Origin: Streptococcus sanguinis
GTDB taxonomy: Bacteria; Bacillota; Bacilli; Lactobacillales; Streptococcaceae
NCBI RefSeq assembly: GCF_019929225.1
Contig: NZ_JAHZPA010000001.1
Coordinates: 824,805 to 888,804 of the forward strand
Reading direction: 5' to 3'
Length of the DNA stretch: 64,000 nucleotides
Numbering within the stretch: position 1 is the first letter of the stretch; every line of letters begins with the position of its first letter. A model generated the notes under the pieces. It made no database searches. It was not told the origin of the DNA and saw only the letters and a list, made by a program, of their open reading frames with translations. This document shows positions 18,071 through 26,865 of this stretch, piece by piece. A program made the translations under genes and the position numbers.

Positions 18071-19763
18071 TGTCACCAGTTATTGACTTATTGGTTCGCT
18101 CGTTACTTGTCTTATCAAATGCCTTTTTCAAAGTTTCCAAAGTTTCAACCTCTTCATAAGAACCTCGCAAGTAGTCCTCTAGGAGCGGCTTAATATAATC
18201 AGACCAGAGCAATTCATAGTCAAAGTCTACTTCCTGCAATTTAAGGAAATAACTTGGTCCAACATGGTAATGACTATTGAGCTCTTCTACATTTTCTATA
18301 GCAGCATTCAAGTTTCTTAGACGTATTTTCGCTTCATCTGCTCCATCTCCAAGAAGTTTATCAAGCATTCCCAGCTGACTTTCAGCCGTGATTTCTACAA
18401 AACGGAAACGACGGCGCATGGCAAAATCAAAGGTATCTACCGAGCGGTCAATATCATTCATTGTTCCGATGATATAGACATTTTCAGGAATATAAAACTT
18501 CTCATTAGTTTCATGTAAATTAGCATATTGGGTCGAAACCTCTCCATCCTTACCACGATAGCCCGGATCAATGGAGAAAAAAAGTTCCCCAAAAATCTTA
18601 GAAATCTCACCACGATTGATTTCATCGATGATGAAGACGAAGTTTTTAATACTTGATATTTCAGCTGCTTCTTTATAAGTTTTTAATGCAAACCTTTCTT
18701 TCAAGACTTTTAGAACCGTTTCCCCGCCACCCTTATAATATCTTTGTTTATCATAATTCTTATTTTTATATAATTCATAAACATAATGTCGAGGCAATGT
18801 CCATCCAGATGCTCCACTATCATAATTGACAGATAAATTTTGCCTGCTATTAACTGACAAGTAAGATGTCTTTGTTAAATACTCCTTCTCTTCAGTGGTA
18901 TTTATAAACTCCAAATAAGATTCCCAGGCTTCCTCAAAATTATCTTGACCGCCTGTCTTTTGCGCTAATTTAGCTCTTTCGCAAAATTTCTTAAAAATTC
19001 CATCCTGTAAGCCGAAGCTAATCTGCCCATCATCACTTGGAAGCGGCCGCAAACCCTCTACAAAATCTGTATAGTCATAAGAGGGATGGAATTGAACAAA
19101 ATCGATTTGTTCCTCATTTCCTCCAGTCAATTCGCTTGCAATTTGTCTAGCAAGATAAGTCTTCCCAGTACCAGGCGCACCACGGAGGATGAGGTTTTTG
19201 GATTGTTTTAATACGTTAGCATATTTCATCGAGTCCCCTTTCTGTTCACTGTTTACATCGTTTTCCACTTTATACCTTTTCCAATCAAGATGATTTAAGA
19301 AATAATTATAATCTTGCTCTTTAATGTCATCACTCAGAGCAAAATCAATTAACTGATTTGCTTCTTTCTTTCGATAATTATTATCTAAGGGACACCAGAT
19401 TGTTTCTTGGCTAGTTAAGAAATACCATTCCCGTTCTAAATAGCCTTGTTCCCAATCAACAATTATTGTATGCCCATCATTTAGAATCTCTTTTACAATA
19501 CCCCTACCACGAATTTTCATAACAGAGACTTTCATTTCACTTTTCTTTAAGAAAGGTAGATTATGCTTTTTTGTATATGAAGACTTGGCAAATAAGATAT
19601 CTCCTTGTTTTATTTTATTGAATAATTTTAACATTTTTTGATACTGTTTATTTTCTTCATCATTATGCCATCCTAGTTCCCACTTCCCTTCTTTATTAAA
19701 ATACTCAAGATAATCATCATTTCCAAATTTTGTACCAACAAAATAAAAGTTTTTATTATTCAT
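18033..19763 (-). CDS. mcrB: McrB-like AAA+ GTPase of a type IV restriction system
   Basis: Motor subunit that binds modified DNA, hydrolyses GTP and moves DNA to McrC. Of 576 residues, about 1-125 form a PUA/EVE-like reader domain (FYFVGTKFGN, GWHNDEENKQ, GRGIV) unlike the E. coli McrB-N domain, so the recognised base may differ. The AAA+ core has Walker A GAPGTGKT (195-202), Walker B FIIDEINRGEISKIFGE and the McrB-type GTMNDIDRS motif. An internal ATG at codon 179 (19229) follows AAAGGGGA and may yield a short form without the reader domain. GGAGGTG precedes the full-length start. Confidence 0.9.
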   Translation of the reverse strand: MNNKNFYFVGTKFGNDDYLEYFNKEGKWELGWHNDEENKQYQKMLKLFNKIKQGDILFAKSSYTKKHNLPFLKKSEMKVSVMKIRGRGIVKEILNDGHTIIVDWEQGYLEREWYFLTSQETIWCPLDNNYRKKEANQLIDFALSDDIKEQDYNYFLNHLDWKRYKVENDVNSEQKGDSMKYANVLKQSKNLILRGAPGTGKTYLARQIASELTGGNEEQIDFVQFHPSYDYTDFVEGLRPLPSDDGQISFGLQDGIFKKFCERAKLAQKTGGQDNFEEAWESYLEFINTTEEKEYLTKTSYLSVNSRQNLSVNYDSGASGWTLPRHYVYELYKNKNYDKQRYYKGGGETVLKVLKERFALKTYKEAAEISSIKNFVFIIDEINRGEISKIFGELFFSIDPGYRGKDGEVSTQYANLHETNEKFYIPENVYIIGTMNDIDRSVDTFDFAMRRRFRFVEITAESQLGMLDKLLGDGADEAKIRLRNLNAAIENVEELNSHYHVGPSYFLKLQEVDFDYELLWSDYIKPLLEDYLRGSYEEVETLETLKKAFDKTSNERTNKSITGDNESDGNDDTDNR

Positions 19764-19903
19764 TAATAAAACACCTCCAATTTTATAACCTATTACTGTC
19801 TTTTAAAATTATTTTATGAGTATAACTTAAATAGGTTTGTAATCTGTTAATATATCATTTTCTATCATAGCATAATTATAGGAAAAATAAAAGAAATTAT
19901 AAA

Positions 19904-19957
19904 CAAAAAAGCCCAGTGTAAAGAGGAAATATCCCCCCCACACACTGAGCTTATTTT
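19904..19957 (-). terminator. Terminator of the Sua5/YrdC-like gene
   Basis: GCTCAGTGT pairs with ACACTGGGC on the minus strand (forward positions 19942-19950 and 19911-19919) with one mismatch, and TTTTTTG follows. The 22-base loop contains a run of seven G. The rest of the 200-base interval upstream of mcrB is AT-rich; I saw no gene in it. Confidence 0.75.
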
Positions 19958-19963
19958 TTTATC

Positions 19964-20743
19964 TTAGTAATATTCGCCCTGACGGTAATCCCATGAGTTA
20001 AAGGTATCGGACAGGTGCATCATGATTTTGTCGATGTCCAATCCTTTTCGGATGACCACTGGTGCTGGTGAGATGGAACGTTGCCCACCTTGTTCTGGAA
20101 TCAGTTTTCCATCCTTGTCTACCATGGAGACCATAACACCTTGCTCATAGCGAGTTTCAATGGTCTTGTCTGGCTGGATAGAGGCTACATAGTCATCTGC
20201 TTCAATGACTAAGTCAACTGCGTTTTCGATGCGTTCGCCAATTCCTTCGACCTTGCCGCGGTTTCCTTTACCGGATGGGTTGGCTGAGGATGCATAGACC
20301 ATCTTGCCTTCTTCCCAAAGCTTAGCTGCCAGCTGCTCACCCGCCTTACCAAACTTAATAACAAAACAGCTAGTGCCACGAACATCAGTCATCAGCTCTT
20401 CCCGACCGTCGCCATAGGCTTTGAGCTTTTCAAAAGCTTCTGGCTTCCATGGAAGGATACAGCCCAAGAGGATGTCTTCATCCCAATGCTTTTGATAAAA
20501 AGCTTCAATTTCCGGATTTAGCTGAGCCAAAGCACGGAGCTCATCCATACTGCCACAGAGAACAACACCTGGCTTATTACGGTTACGAGCCTTAGCTTCG
20601 AACTTACGCTCCAAGCCAGCCTTATCGCTGGTCATGATGATGTAACCCACCTTGGTCGGGCAAACGATACAGCCGCCATCGCCTTTCAGGATGTCATAAC
20701 CTTCTTGTGAAAGCTGTCCGTTCCATTGAATGTGTTTTGTCAT
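19964..20743 (-). CDS. Sua5/YciO/YrdC-family protein
   Basis: A 259-residue YrdC-domain protein. Family motifs are PTKVGYII near residue 30, KARNRNKPG (the K-x-R basic motif) near 72, and SSANPSGKGN near 155. YrdC/Sua5 members make threonylcarbamoyl-AMP for tRNA t6A, but this sequence diverges from typical bacterial Sua5 and could be a paralogue, so the tRNA role is an inference. It is a single gene between its own promoter and terminator. Confidence 0.8.
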   Translation of the reverse strand: MTKHIQWNGQLSQEGYDILKGDGGCIVCPTKVGYIIMTSDKAGLERKFEAKARNRNKPGVVLCGSMDELRALAQLNPEIEAFYQKHWDEDILLGCILPWKPEAFEKLKAYGDGREELMTDVRGTSCFVIKFGKAGEQLAAKLWEEGKMVYASSANPSGKGNRGKVEGIGERIENAVDLVIEADDYVASIQPDKTIETRYEQGVMVSMVDKDGKLIPEQGGQRSISPAPVVIRKGLDIDKIMMHLSDTFNSWDYRQGEYY

Positions 20744-20775
20744 AAGTTTCTTCCTTTTCTATTAAATTAAGATTT

Positions 20776-20804
20776 ATTTTACCATATATTTTTATCGGAG
20801 ACAA
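20776..20804 (-). promoter_or_regulatory. Promoter of the Sua5/YrdC-like gene
   Basis: On the minus strand TTGTCT (20804-20799), 17 bases, TAAAAT (20781-20776), about 33 bases before the start codon. Confidence 0.65.
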
Positions 20805-20842
20805 GGTTTTTTCAGAATTTTCTCAATATAGCAAAAATGAGG

Positions 20843-21433
20843 TTACTGCCAATAAGATGGACGATTTTTTTCATATTCTGCAATCAAATCCTCATACTGT
20901 AGCGTAATGCCGATGTCATCCAAACCGTTGAGTAGCTTGTGCTTCCATTCTCCATCAATGTCAAAGGAGAATTCCCCCACCGGTGAAAAAATCTTCTGCT
21001 GCTCCAAATCCACTGTTACTTCATCCGTCGGCTTCAGATTAGCTAAGGCTTGCCGTACTTCGAGCGGCTGGACGATAGGCAGCATACCGTTGTTAAGCTC
21101 GTTATTGTAGTGAATATCGCCAAAAGATCCAGCAATGACTACCTTGAAGCCATAGTCAGACAAGGCCCAGGCAGCGTGCTCGCGAGAGGAACCCGCTCCG
21201 AAATTGTCCCCAGTAATCAGAATAGTCGCCTTGCGATACTCAGGTCTGTTAAAGACGAAATCAGGATCTTCGGTGTACTGATTGTCTAGATAGCGCCATG
21301 CGTACATAAGGTACTTACCAAAGCCTTTTTTATCAATCAACTTGAGAAACTGCTTGGGTAAAATTTGGTCCGTGTCGATATTATCGTTCATGAGGGGGAC
21401 TGTTGTCCCCGTGTAGATTGTAAATTTTTCCAT
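20843..21433 (-). CDS. leuD: 3-isopropylmalate dehydratase small subunit
   Basis: With LeuC isomerises 2-isopropylmalate to 3-isopropylmalate in leucine synthesis. The 196 residues have [17 protein letters not shown] at the N terminus and [17 protein letters not shown], the LeuD/aconitase swivel signature. It is last in the leu operon, 9 bases after leuC. No clear terminator is seen in the 99 bases before the next gene. Confidence 0.97.
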   Translation of the reverse strand: MEKFTIYTGTTVPLMNDNIDTDQILPKQFLKLIDKKGFGKYLMYAWRYLDNQYTEDPDFVFNRPEYRKATILITGDNFGAGSSREHAAWALSDYGFKVVIAGSFGDIHYNNELNNGMLPIVQPLEVRQALANLKPTDEVTVDLEQQKIFSPVGEFSFDIDGEWKHKLLNGLDDIGITLQYEDLIAEYEKNRPSYWQ

Positions 21434-21442
21434 AAAACTTCC

Positions 21443-22825
21443 TTACTGGACCTCCGGTAGTTGGCGGACATCTACGAAGTGCCCGGCAATAGCTGCCGCT
21501 GCTGCCATGGCAGGACTGCAAAGATGGGTTTTAGCACCAAATCCCTGACGATCCTCAAAGTTCCGATTACTAGTAGAAGCACAGTGAACTCCATCTGGCA
21601 CCTTGTCTGGATTCATTCCCAGGCACATGGAACAACCCGGATCGCGCCACTCAAATCCCGCATCCATGAAAATTTTATCCAGTCCCATCTTTTCAGCAGC
21701 CCGCTTGACCGGACGAGAGCCTGGTACGACGATAGCTGTTAGATTGGGAGCAATATGCTTGCCCGCGACAAACTTAGCTGCCAGCTGCAAATCGCTGAGT
21801 CTGGCATTGGTACAGGAGCCGATAAAGATATAACCCAGCTCAATATCTTCTGCTTTCTTACCCGGTGAGAGGTCCATGTAATTGTAAGCCCGCTCGTCGT
21901 TCATATCGCGGATTTCTGGGAAAGCCGCACCGAACTCTACTCCCATAGAAGGATTGGTTCCCCAAGTCACCATAGGTGCAAGCTGGGAGACATCAATCTC
22001 AATGACCTTATCATAGACAGCATCAGGATCACTGACCAGAGTCTTCCAATCGGCTACCGCCGCCTCAAAGTCCTTTGGAGCGCCCGGCCGCCCTTGAACA
22101 TAATCATAAGTCTTCTGGTCGGGGTTCATAATGCCCATCTTAGAGCCAAACTCAATGGACATATTGCAGATGGTCATGCGCTCTTCCATGGTCAGATGAT
22201 CAATCGCATCACCAGCATACTCGACCACATGACCAACACCAGCGGCCACACCATATCGGGCAATCAGAGCGAGGATAAAGTCCTTGGAATAGACACCTTT
22301 AGGTGGCACCCCAGTAAATTTGACCAGCATTTTCTTAGGCTTGACTTGCCAAATGGTCTGCGTGGCAAAGACGTGCTCTACCTCTGAAGTACCGATTCCA
22401 AAAGCAATAGCTCCAAAAGCTCCGTGAGTGGCCGTGTGACTGTCACCACAGACGATGAATTTGCCTGGCTGTGTCTTGCCCGTTTCCGGTCCAACCATAT
22501 GGACAATACCTTGCAGTTCCGATCCATGAGCCGCATGCTCGATGCCAAAATCCTTGACATTCTCAGAAAGTTTATCAATCTGAGCCTTGGAAATCACATC
22601 CCGGATATCATAAATATTGACCGTAGGAACATTATGATCAAAGGTTCCAAAGGTCAAATCCGGCCGTCTAACTTTGCGTCCTGCATCTCGAAGACCTTGA
22701 AAAGCCTGAGGGCTGGTTACTTCATGAATATAATGCTGATCCACATACATAAGCTGGGGCTGGCCTTCTTCGCCTGTTATCAGATGCCTTTCCCACAGCT
22801 TATCAAAAATCGATTTTCCAGCCAT
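21443..22825 (-). CDS. leuC: 3-isopropylmalate dehydratase large subunit
   Basis: The [4Fe-4S] catalytic subunit of isopropylmalate isomerase, 460 residues. The cluster ligands are the Cys in IGSCTNAR and the two in CSMCLGMN. Other family stretches are [15 protein letters not shown] and SMEFGAKMG-like SIEFGSKMG. It follows the DUF1294 gene by one base and precedes leuD by 9, so the genes are a single transcript. Confidence 0.97.
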   Translation of the reverse strand: MAGKSIFDKLWERHLITGEEGQPQLMYVDQHYIHEVTSPQAFQGLRDAGRKVRRPDLTFGTFDHNVPTVNIYDIRDVISKAQIDKLSENVKDFGIEHAAHGSELQGIVHMVGPETGKTQPGKFIVCGDSHTATHGAFGAIAFGIGTSEVEHVFATQTIWQVKPKKMLVKFTGVPPKGVYSKDFILALIARYGVAAGVGHVVEYAGDAIDHLTMEERMTICNMSIEFGSKMGIMNPDQKTYDYVQGRPGAPKDFEAAVADWKTLVSDPDAVYDKVIEIDVSQLAPMVTWGTNPSMGVEFGAAFPEIRDMNDERAYNYMDLSPGKKAEDIELGYIFIGSCTNARLSDLQLAAKFVAGKHIAPNLTAIVVPGSRPVKRAAEKMGLDKIFMDAGFEWRDPGCSMCLGMNPDKVPDGVHCASTSNRNFEDRQGFGAKTHLCSPAMAAAAAIAGHFVDVRQLPEVQ

Positions 22826-22826
22826 A

Positions 22827-23093
22827 CTAGCTTCTCCATATGTAATATAAAATTCCGATTTCCACTATTATTCCGCAAATCCAAGCCAGCCAGAAATAGC
22901 ATTTTCTGGTCTTGTGGTGAAAGAGTCGACCACCTAATAAAGCGCCCAAACCTCCGGCTGCCAATGCTGACATCAGCAAAGTCTTCTCTGGAATGCGGTA
23001 GTGATTTTTCTTAGCCTTTCGCTTATCCCAGCCATAAAGCAGGAAAACGACAAGGTTCCATAGCAGGCAAATACCTGTTAGTATCCATTTCAT
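22827..23093 (-). CDS. DUF1294 small membrane protein
   Basis: An 88-residue protein with three hydrophobic segments (about 3-20, 38-55 and 65-85). [19 protein letters not shown] sequence ([21 protein letters not shown]) and [22 protein letters not shown] sequence are the DUF1294 hallmarks. It overlaps the leuB stop by 4 bases and abuts leuC, so it is fully embedded in the leucine operon. Its function is unknown. Confidence 0.88.
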   Translation of the reverse strand: MKWILTGICLLWNLVVFLLYGWDKRKAKKNHYRIPEKTLLMSALAAGGLGALLGGRLFHHKTRKCYFWLAWICGIIVEIGILYYIWRS

Positions 23094-24127
23094 AAGTTAT
23101 TGATAATGGCCTCCGTCGTTTGAGCTATTGTCGACTGACCGCCAAGATCTCGCGTTAAAATCCCTTTAGCCAAAGTCTTCTCCACTGCTGCTTCAATCGC
23201 CTCTGCAGCTTCAAGCTCTGCAAAACTATCCCGCAGCATCATGGCTACAGAAAGGATCATACTGATAGGGTTGGCAATGCCTTGCCCTGCAATATCTGGA
23301 GCCGAGCCGTGAATAGGCTCATAAAGACTTGGTCCAGTAGCCGAATGACTAGCTGATGGCATAACTCCCAGCGTCCCTGATAGGACACTGGACTCGTCAG
23401 ATAGAATATCCCCAAAGAGATTTTCCGTTACCACAACATCAAACTTAGCAGGATTGGTAATCATGAGCATCGCAGCGCTGTCCACCAGCTGGTGCTCCAA
23501 GGTCACATCTGGATAATCCTTGGCCACCTCATCTGCTACTCTGCGCCAGAGTTTGGATGTTGCTAGTACATTTTGCTTATCAATACTGGTCACGCGCTTT
23601 CTGCGACCACGCGCAATGTCAAAAGCCTTACGGACAATTCGCTCCACCTCTTCGTAGCTGTAGTCATTGATATCACGCGCAGATCTGTCCTCCAAAATAT
23701 GCTCGCCAAAGTAAATCCCACCAGTCAGCTCACGCACGACCACGAAATCCACACCAGCAATTCTTTCAGCTTTCAAAGGCGACAAATGCTTAAGAGCATC
23801 GAAAATCTTAACTGGACGGATATTGGCATAGAGTTCAAGCTCCTTCCGCAGAGCAAGCAATCCTTGCTCCGGTCGAACTGGGGCATTATCATACTGGGGA
23901 CTGCCGATAGCTGCTAGGAGAATAGCATCCGCCTCCTTGGCCGCTTCTAGAGTTGACTGAGGGAGAGGATGACCTTCCGCATCAATACCAGCACCCCCAA
24001 AAGCTTTCTCCGTGATATGATAAGCAAAACCGAACTTGTCCGCAACAGCAGCCAGTACTTGGAGACCAGCTTCCATGATTTCTGGACCGATACCGTCACC
24101 CGCCAGAGCTACAATTTCTTTTGTCAT
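23090..24127 (-). CDS. leuB: 3-isopropylmalate dehydrogenase
   Basis: Oxidatively decarboxylates 3-isopropylmalate with NAD. The 345 residues include GDGIGPEIM at the N terminus, RELTGGIYFGEH, and the metal/cofactor stretches TENLFGDILSDESSVL and EPIHGSAPDIAGQGIANP. Normal length. It lies 12 bases downstream of leuA. Confidence 0.97.
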   Translation of the reverse strand: MTKEIVALAGDGIGPEIMEAGLQVLAAVADKFGFAYHITEKAFGGAGIDAEGHPLPQSTLEAAKEADAILLAAIGSPQYDNAPVRPEQGLLALRKELELYANIRPVKIFDALKHLSPLKAERIAGVDFVVVRELTGGIYFGEHILEDRSARDINDYSYEEVERIVRKAFDIARGRRKRVTSIDKQNVLATSKLWRRVADEVAKDYPDVTLEHQLVDSAAMLMITNPAKFDVVVTENLFGDILSDESSVLSGTLGVMPSASHSATGPSLYEPIHGSAPDIAGQGIANPISMILSVAMMLRDSFAELEAAEAIEAAVEKTLAKGILTRDLGGQSTIAQTTEAIINNL

Positions 24128-24139
24128 AGTCGCTTCCTT

Positions 24140-25708
24140 CTAATTACTTGCAGGCAGATCGCGGTAGGATACCTGGTGGCCGATTTCACCCGCATTTTCC
24201 TTTTGCACAAAGGTGTTGGCATGGATATAGGCAATGGCGCTGGCCTTAAGAACATCAAAGTCAATACCAGAGGAGTTGAAAATTGTATCTGTATCCGTAT
24301 TTTCAACAGCTACCAAGACGCGAGCCTGAGAGTCAATACCATCCGTCACCGCCTCGATGTTATAAGATAAAAGCTGAACAGACTGGTTAAAGAATTGGTC
24401 AATGGCATTAAAGATAGCTTCAACGCTTCCTTTACCTTCTGCCACACAGCTAACCGTCTCGCCGTCACCATTAACCAGCTGCACATCCGCTGTGATGGTA
24501 TGGTCGTCATTGGTCGTCAACTGCAGATCATCAAAGTGGAAGCCTTCAGGATTTTCGACAGTCGTTCCGGCAATCAGAGCCCGAATGTCAGCGTCTGTGA
24601 CTTCATTTTTCTTATCAGCCAAGACCTTAAACTTAGCAAAGAGATCATTAATTTCAGATTCTGCAAAGTCCAGAGCCAATTCTTTGAGTTTTTCGACAAA
24701 GGCATGGCGGCCAGACAGCTTGCCAAGCGGTAGTGAATTGCTCTTGACTCCAACCAGCTCAGGTGTGATGATTTCATAGGTCAGTGGATTCTTAAGAACG
24801 CCATCCTGATGGATACCGGACTCATGAGAGAAGGCATTGCCACCAACGACTGCCTTGTTCTTAGGCACTGGAATACCTGAGAAGCGGGATACCAGCTCAG
24901 AAGTGTTAATAGTTTCATTAAGGACGACATCCGACTCAACCTGATAGTAGTCCTGACGAATTTCTAAGGCAACTGCTACTTCTTCCAATGCTACATTTCC
25001 AGCCCGCTCACCGATTCCATTGATAGTTCCCTGAACACGACCAGCACCGTGCTTGATAGCCGTCAAAGTATTGGCTGTTGCCATACCAAGGTCATCATGA
25101 CAATGAACACCAAATACCACCTTATGATCAGAAGTCACATTTGCCACTAGGTAGTCGAAAATATTTGCAAACTCTTCCGGAGTAGTAAAGCCGACTGTAT
25201 CTGGAATATTGATATAAGTCGCACCTGCATCAACCGCTGTTTGTACCACCTGAAAAAGGAAATCTAGCTCTGTTCTTGTTGCATCCTCTGGTGAAAACTC
25301 GACTATATCGAACTTGGAGCGCGCGTAGGAGACATGCTCTTTCACAGCTTCTAAAATCTCTTCCTTGGACTTTTTCAGCTTGAACTCTCTGTGAATAGGA
25401 CTGGTCGCAATGAAGACATGAATCTGTGGATGCTTGGCATCCTTGAGCGCCTCGTAGCAGGCATCAATGTCAGATTTAACCGAACGCGCCAGACCAGTGA
25501 CGGAAGCTTTAGTGATGACTTTAGCAATCTCCTGCACCGCCGCAAAAGAATCTGGACTCGCAGCAGGGAAACCGGCTTCAATGACTGAAATCCCCCACTT
25601 CTCTAACTGCTTGGCAATAGCCACCTTTTCCTTGATAGAGAAATTCACTCCTGGTGTCTGCTCGCCATCCCGGAGGCTGGTATCAAAAAACTCAACTTTG
25701 CGTGTCAT
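24140..25708 (-). CDS. leuA: 2-isopropylmalate synthase
   Basis: Condenses acetyl-CoA with 2-oxoisovalerate, the first committed step to leucine. The 522 residues start RKVEFFDTSLRDGEQTPG (catalytic metal-site Asp), with GVHCHDDLGMA and GIGERAGN further on, and a C-terminal leucine-binding regulatory domain from about residue 390. The start at 25708 follows GGAG; the frame is open upstream into the attenuator but with no sensible start. It is the first structural gene of leuA-leuB-DUF1294-leuC-leuD. Confidence 0.96.
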   Translation of the reverse strand: MTRKVEFFDTSLRDGEQTPGVNFSIKEKVAIAKQLEKWGISVIEAGFPAASPDSFAAVQEIAKVITKASVTGLARSVKSDIDACYEALKDAKHPQIHVFIATSPIHREFKLKKSKEEILEAVKEHVSYARSKFDIVEFSPEDATRTELDFLFQVVQTAVDAGATYINIPDTVGFTTPEEFANIFDYLVANVTSDHKVVFGVHCHDDLGMATANTLTAIKHGAGRVQGTINGIGERAGNVALEEVAVALEIRQDYYQVESDVVLNETINTSELVSRFSGIPVPKNKAVVGGNAFSHESGIHQDGVLKNPLTYEIITPELVGVKSNSLPLGKLSGRHAFVEKLKELALDFAESEINDLFAKFKVLADKKNEVTDADIRALIAGTTVENPEGFHFDDLQLTTNDDHTITADVQLVNGDGETVSCVAEGKGSVEAIFNAIDQFFNQSVQLLSYNIEAVTDGIDSQARVLVAVENTDTDTIFNSSGIDFDVLKASAIAYIHANTFVQKENAGEIGHQVSYRDLPASN

Positions 25709-25892
25709 AGACAACTCCTTTTCTAAGATACATAGACCATTTAGGAAAAACTCTTCCCCAACTTCTAGGTCGTGTTCAATGACTGAGACGGTATGAGACA
25801 AATTGATTTCAGAAAAATCAAGATGCATTCCCACTCCCGTCGCTCCTTTAGAAACCATTTCTTCCTCATCAGAGCTTGAGGTAAGATAGGTG

Positions 25893-25931
25893 AAATAAAA
25901 AACATCTCACTTGAGGAACAAGCGAGATGTT
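25893..25931 (-). terminator. Attenuator terminator in the leu leader
   Basis: AACATCTCGCTTG and CAAGTGAGATGTT form a 13-bp stem with one G-U pair and a 5-base loop (forward 25901-25931), followed by TTTT on the minus strand. It stands 46 bases after the leader-peptide stop and before leuA. Confidence 0.85.
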
Positions 25932-25976
25932 GATTTACTCCCGCTTGGTAAGCCAAACAGGACTAATGCTTTTGCA

Positions 25977-26030
25977 CTAGCCCGAGTAACGCAACAACAA
26001 AGCAAAGTTTGAAGATTGGGTTGACTTCAT
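25977..26030 (-). CDS. leu operon leader peptide with a Leu-Leu-Leu run
   Basis: A 17-residue reading frame MKSTQSSNFALLLRYSG with AAAAGGAG ten bases before its ATG. The three consecutive Leu codons are all TTG. Ribosome stalling there when leucyl-tRNA is low would favour the antiterminator and expression of leuABCD. Too short for routine gene calling; supported by its ribosome binding site, position and the following terminator. Confidence 0.8.
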   Translation of the reverse strand: MKSTQSSNFALLLRYSG

Positions 26031-26072
26031 GTTTGACTAACTCCTTTTTGAGATGGTTTCTTATTGTTTAGT

Positions 26073-26101
26073 ATTTTAACACAGTATCATAAACCTGTCA
26101 A
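26073..26101 (-). promoter_or_regulatory. leu operon promoter
   Basis: On the minus strand a perfect TTGACA (26101-26096), 17 bases and TAAAAT (26078-26073). Transcription would start near 26066, about 36 bases before the leader-peptide start. Confidence 0.85.
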
Positions 26102-26112
26102 GAAAAAGTCGA

Positions 26113-26127
26113 TATTTTCTGAAAATT
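26113..26127. promoter_or_regulatory. CodY box upstream of the leu promoter
   Basis: TATTTTCTGAAAATT matches the CodY consensus AATTTTCWGAAAATT at 14 of 15 positions. It lies about 11 bases upstream of the -35. CodY senses branched-chain amino acids, so it would add a second leucine/isoleucine-responsive layer to the attenuator. Confidence 0.75.
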
Positions 26128-26171
26128 TTTAATATGCTGGATTATTTTTGAGGAGATTAGCAAAAATAAGA

Positions 26172-26204
26172 GAAAGAAAAAGAAGCAGGGTAAGTCTCAC
26201 TTCT
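26172..26204 (-). terminator. Possible weak terminator of T7SS cassette 1
   Basis: AGAAG (26181-26185) can pair with CTTCT (26200-26204), followed on the minus strand by a T-rich tract (TTTTTCTTTCTC). The stem is short, so this is tentative. Confidence 0.35.
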
Positions 26205-26227
26205 TCCAATTTTCTTAGTATTTTGAT

Positions 26228-26539
26228 TCATTTACTCACTTCATCCAGCTTATTCTGAAAGCGTCTGTTCTCCTGATAGCGAGCTTCTAGAACATCGTCT
26301 ATGCGCCTTTTGTATTGCTGATGGTATTGATCCAGATTATCCTCTATTTGAAAAATATAAGGTTGAACCGCTGTCAAAGGAACCTCTCTACATGCATAAG
26401 AAATCGCATCTAAGAGTTTGTTCGTCTCTCTGTCAAACTTATAGTAGTATGTATCTAAGTCTGTCTCTGCTCGATCAAACTCACGCATTTTTAGAGCATG
26501 TTCATCTTCCAGTTCCTGAAGCTTCTTTTTATTCAGCAT
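26228..26539 (-). CDS. DUF3958-type small helical partner of the T7SS toxin (cassette 1)
   Basis: A 103-residue, almost entirely helical, charged protein resembling DUF3958, with a heptad-rich N terminus (KKLQELEDEHALKMREFDRAE) and a charged C-terminal helix. In S. aureus, small helical proteins encoded with the reverse-domain lipase toxin TslA bind its C-terminal domain and guide it to the T7SS; the same role is inferred here. GGAGGTG precedes the start, and the gene follows the TIGR04197-like gene by 11 bases. A paralogue-like gene is at 47030-47356 in the same relative position. Confidence 0.75.
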   Translation of the reverse strand: MLNKKKLQELEDEHALKMREFDRAETDLDTYYYKFDRETNKLLDAISYACREVPLTAVQPYIFQIEDNLDQYHQQYKRRIDDVLEARYQENRRFQNKLDEVSK

Positions 26540-26550
26540 TGCCTCACCTC

Positions 26551-26865
26551 CTAACCCTTAATCGGGCTATCCAAAGAAGGCATCTGCATCGTCTGAGTTA
26601 GATGAGTTTCAGCAGCTTGCGCTGCCTTACCTTCAAATCCACCCTGAATGTTTTTAACATAGTTAGTAGAAGCATAATTTTTCATATCCAAAGCCGCCGC
26701 CTGTAGCTGAGTTGCTAACTCCGCTCCTTTAGCAAGAATAAGCTGCTCTTTGGCTGCTATCAAAGCCTTGATAGCTTGCCGCTCCTGCTCTTTCATCTTT
26801 TCTTTAAACTGTTTTGCCAACTCCGCTTTAGTTATGAGGGCATCATCATTTACTATCAGAACCAT
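26551..26865 (-). CDS. TIGR04197-like T7SS effector partner (cassette 1)
   Basis: A 104-residue helical protein like the TIGR04197 'type VII secretion effector' (SACOL2603) family: Ala/Lys/Glu-rich helices, then a C-terminal tail ending in DSPIKG. The cassette-2 counterpart ends ASPIL, so the SPI tail is shared. The start overlaps the toxin gene by 20 bases, with GGAGGGG before it. It probably pairs with the DUF3958 protein as a helical targeting partner of the toxin's C-terminal domain. Confidence 0.75.
   Translation of the reverse strand: MVLIVNDDALITKAELAKQFKEKMKEQERQAIKALIAAKEQLILAKGAELATQLQAAALDMKNYASTNYVKNIQGGFEGKAAQAAETHLTQTMQMPSLDSPIKG

Larger units (their letters stand above)
25709..26072 (-). 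promoter_or_regulatory. leu operon leader with transcription attenuator
   Basis: About 360 bases of 5' leader. In order on the minus strand: a leader-peptide gene (26030-25977); a hairpin CTAGTGC/GCATTAG just after it; CAAGCG near 25948, able to pair with CGCTTG of the terminator's first arm as an antiterminator; the terminator; then about 185 further leader bases before leuA. No T-box consensus was found. This fits ribosome-stalling attenuation at leucine codons, as known for the lactococcal leu-ilv operon. Confidence 0.75.

Noticed and set aside
22424..23014. A 196-codon plus-strand reading frame
   Set aside because: It lies opposite leuC and the DUF1294 gene, which have clear motifs, and has no ribosome binding site or recognisable domain.
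25709..26072. T-box riboswitch in the leu leader
   Set aside because: No AGGGTGGNACCGCG-type sequence or stem I architecture was found; a leader peptide with Leu codons and a simple terminator explains the region.
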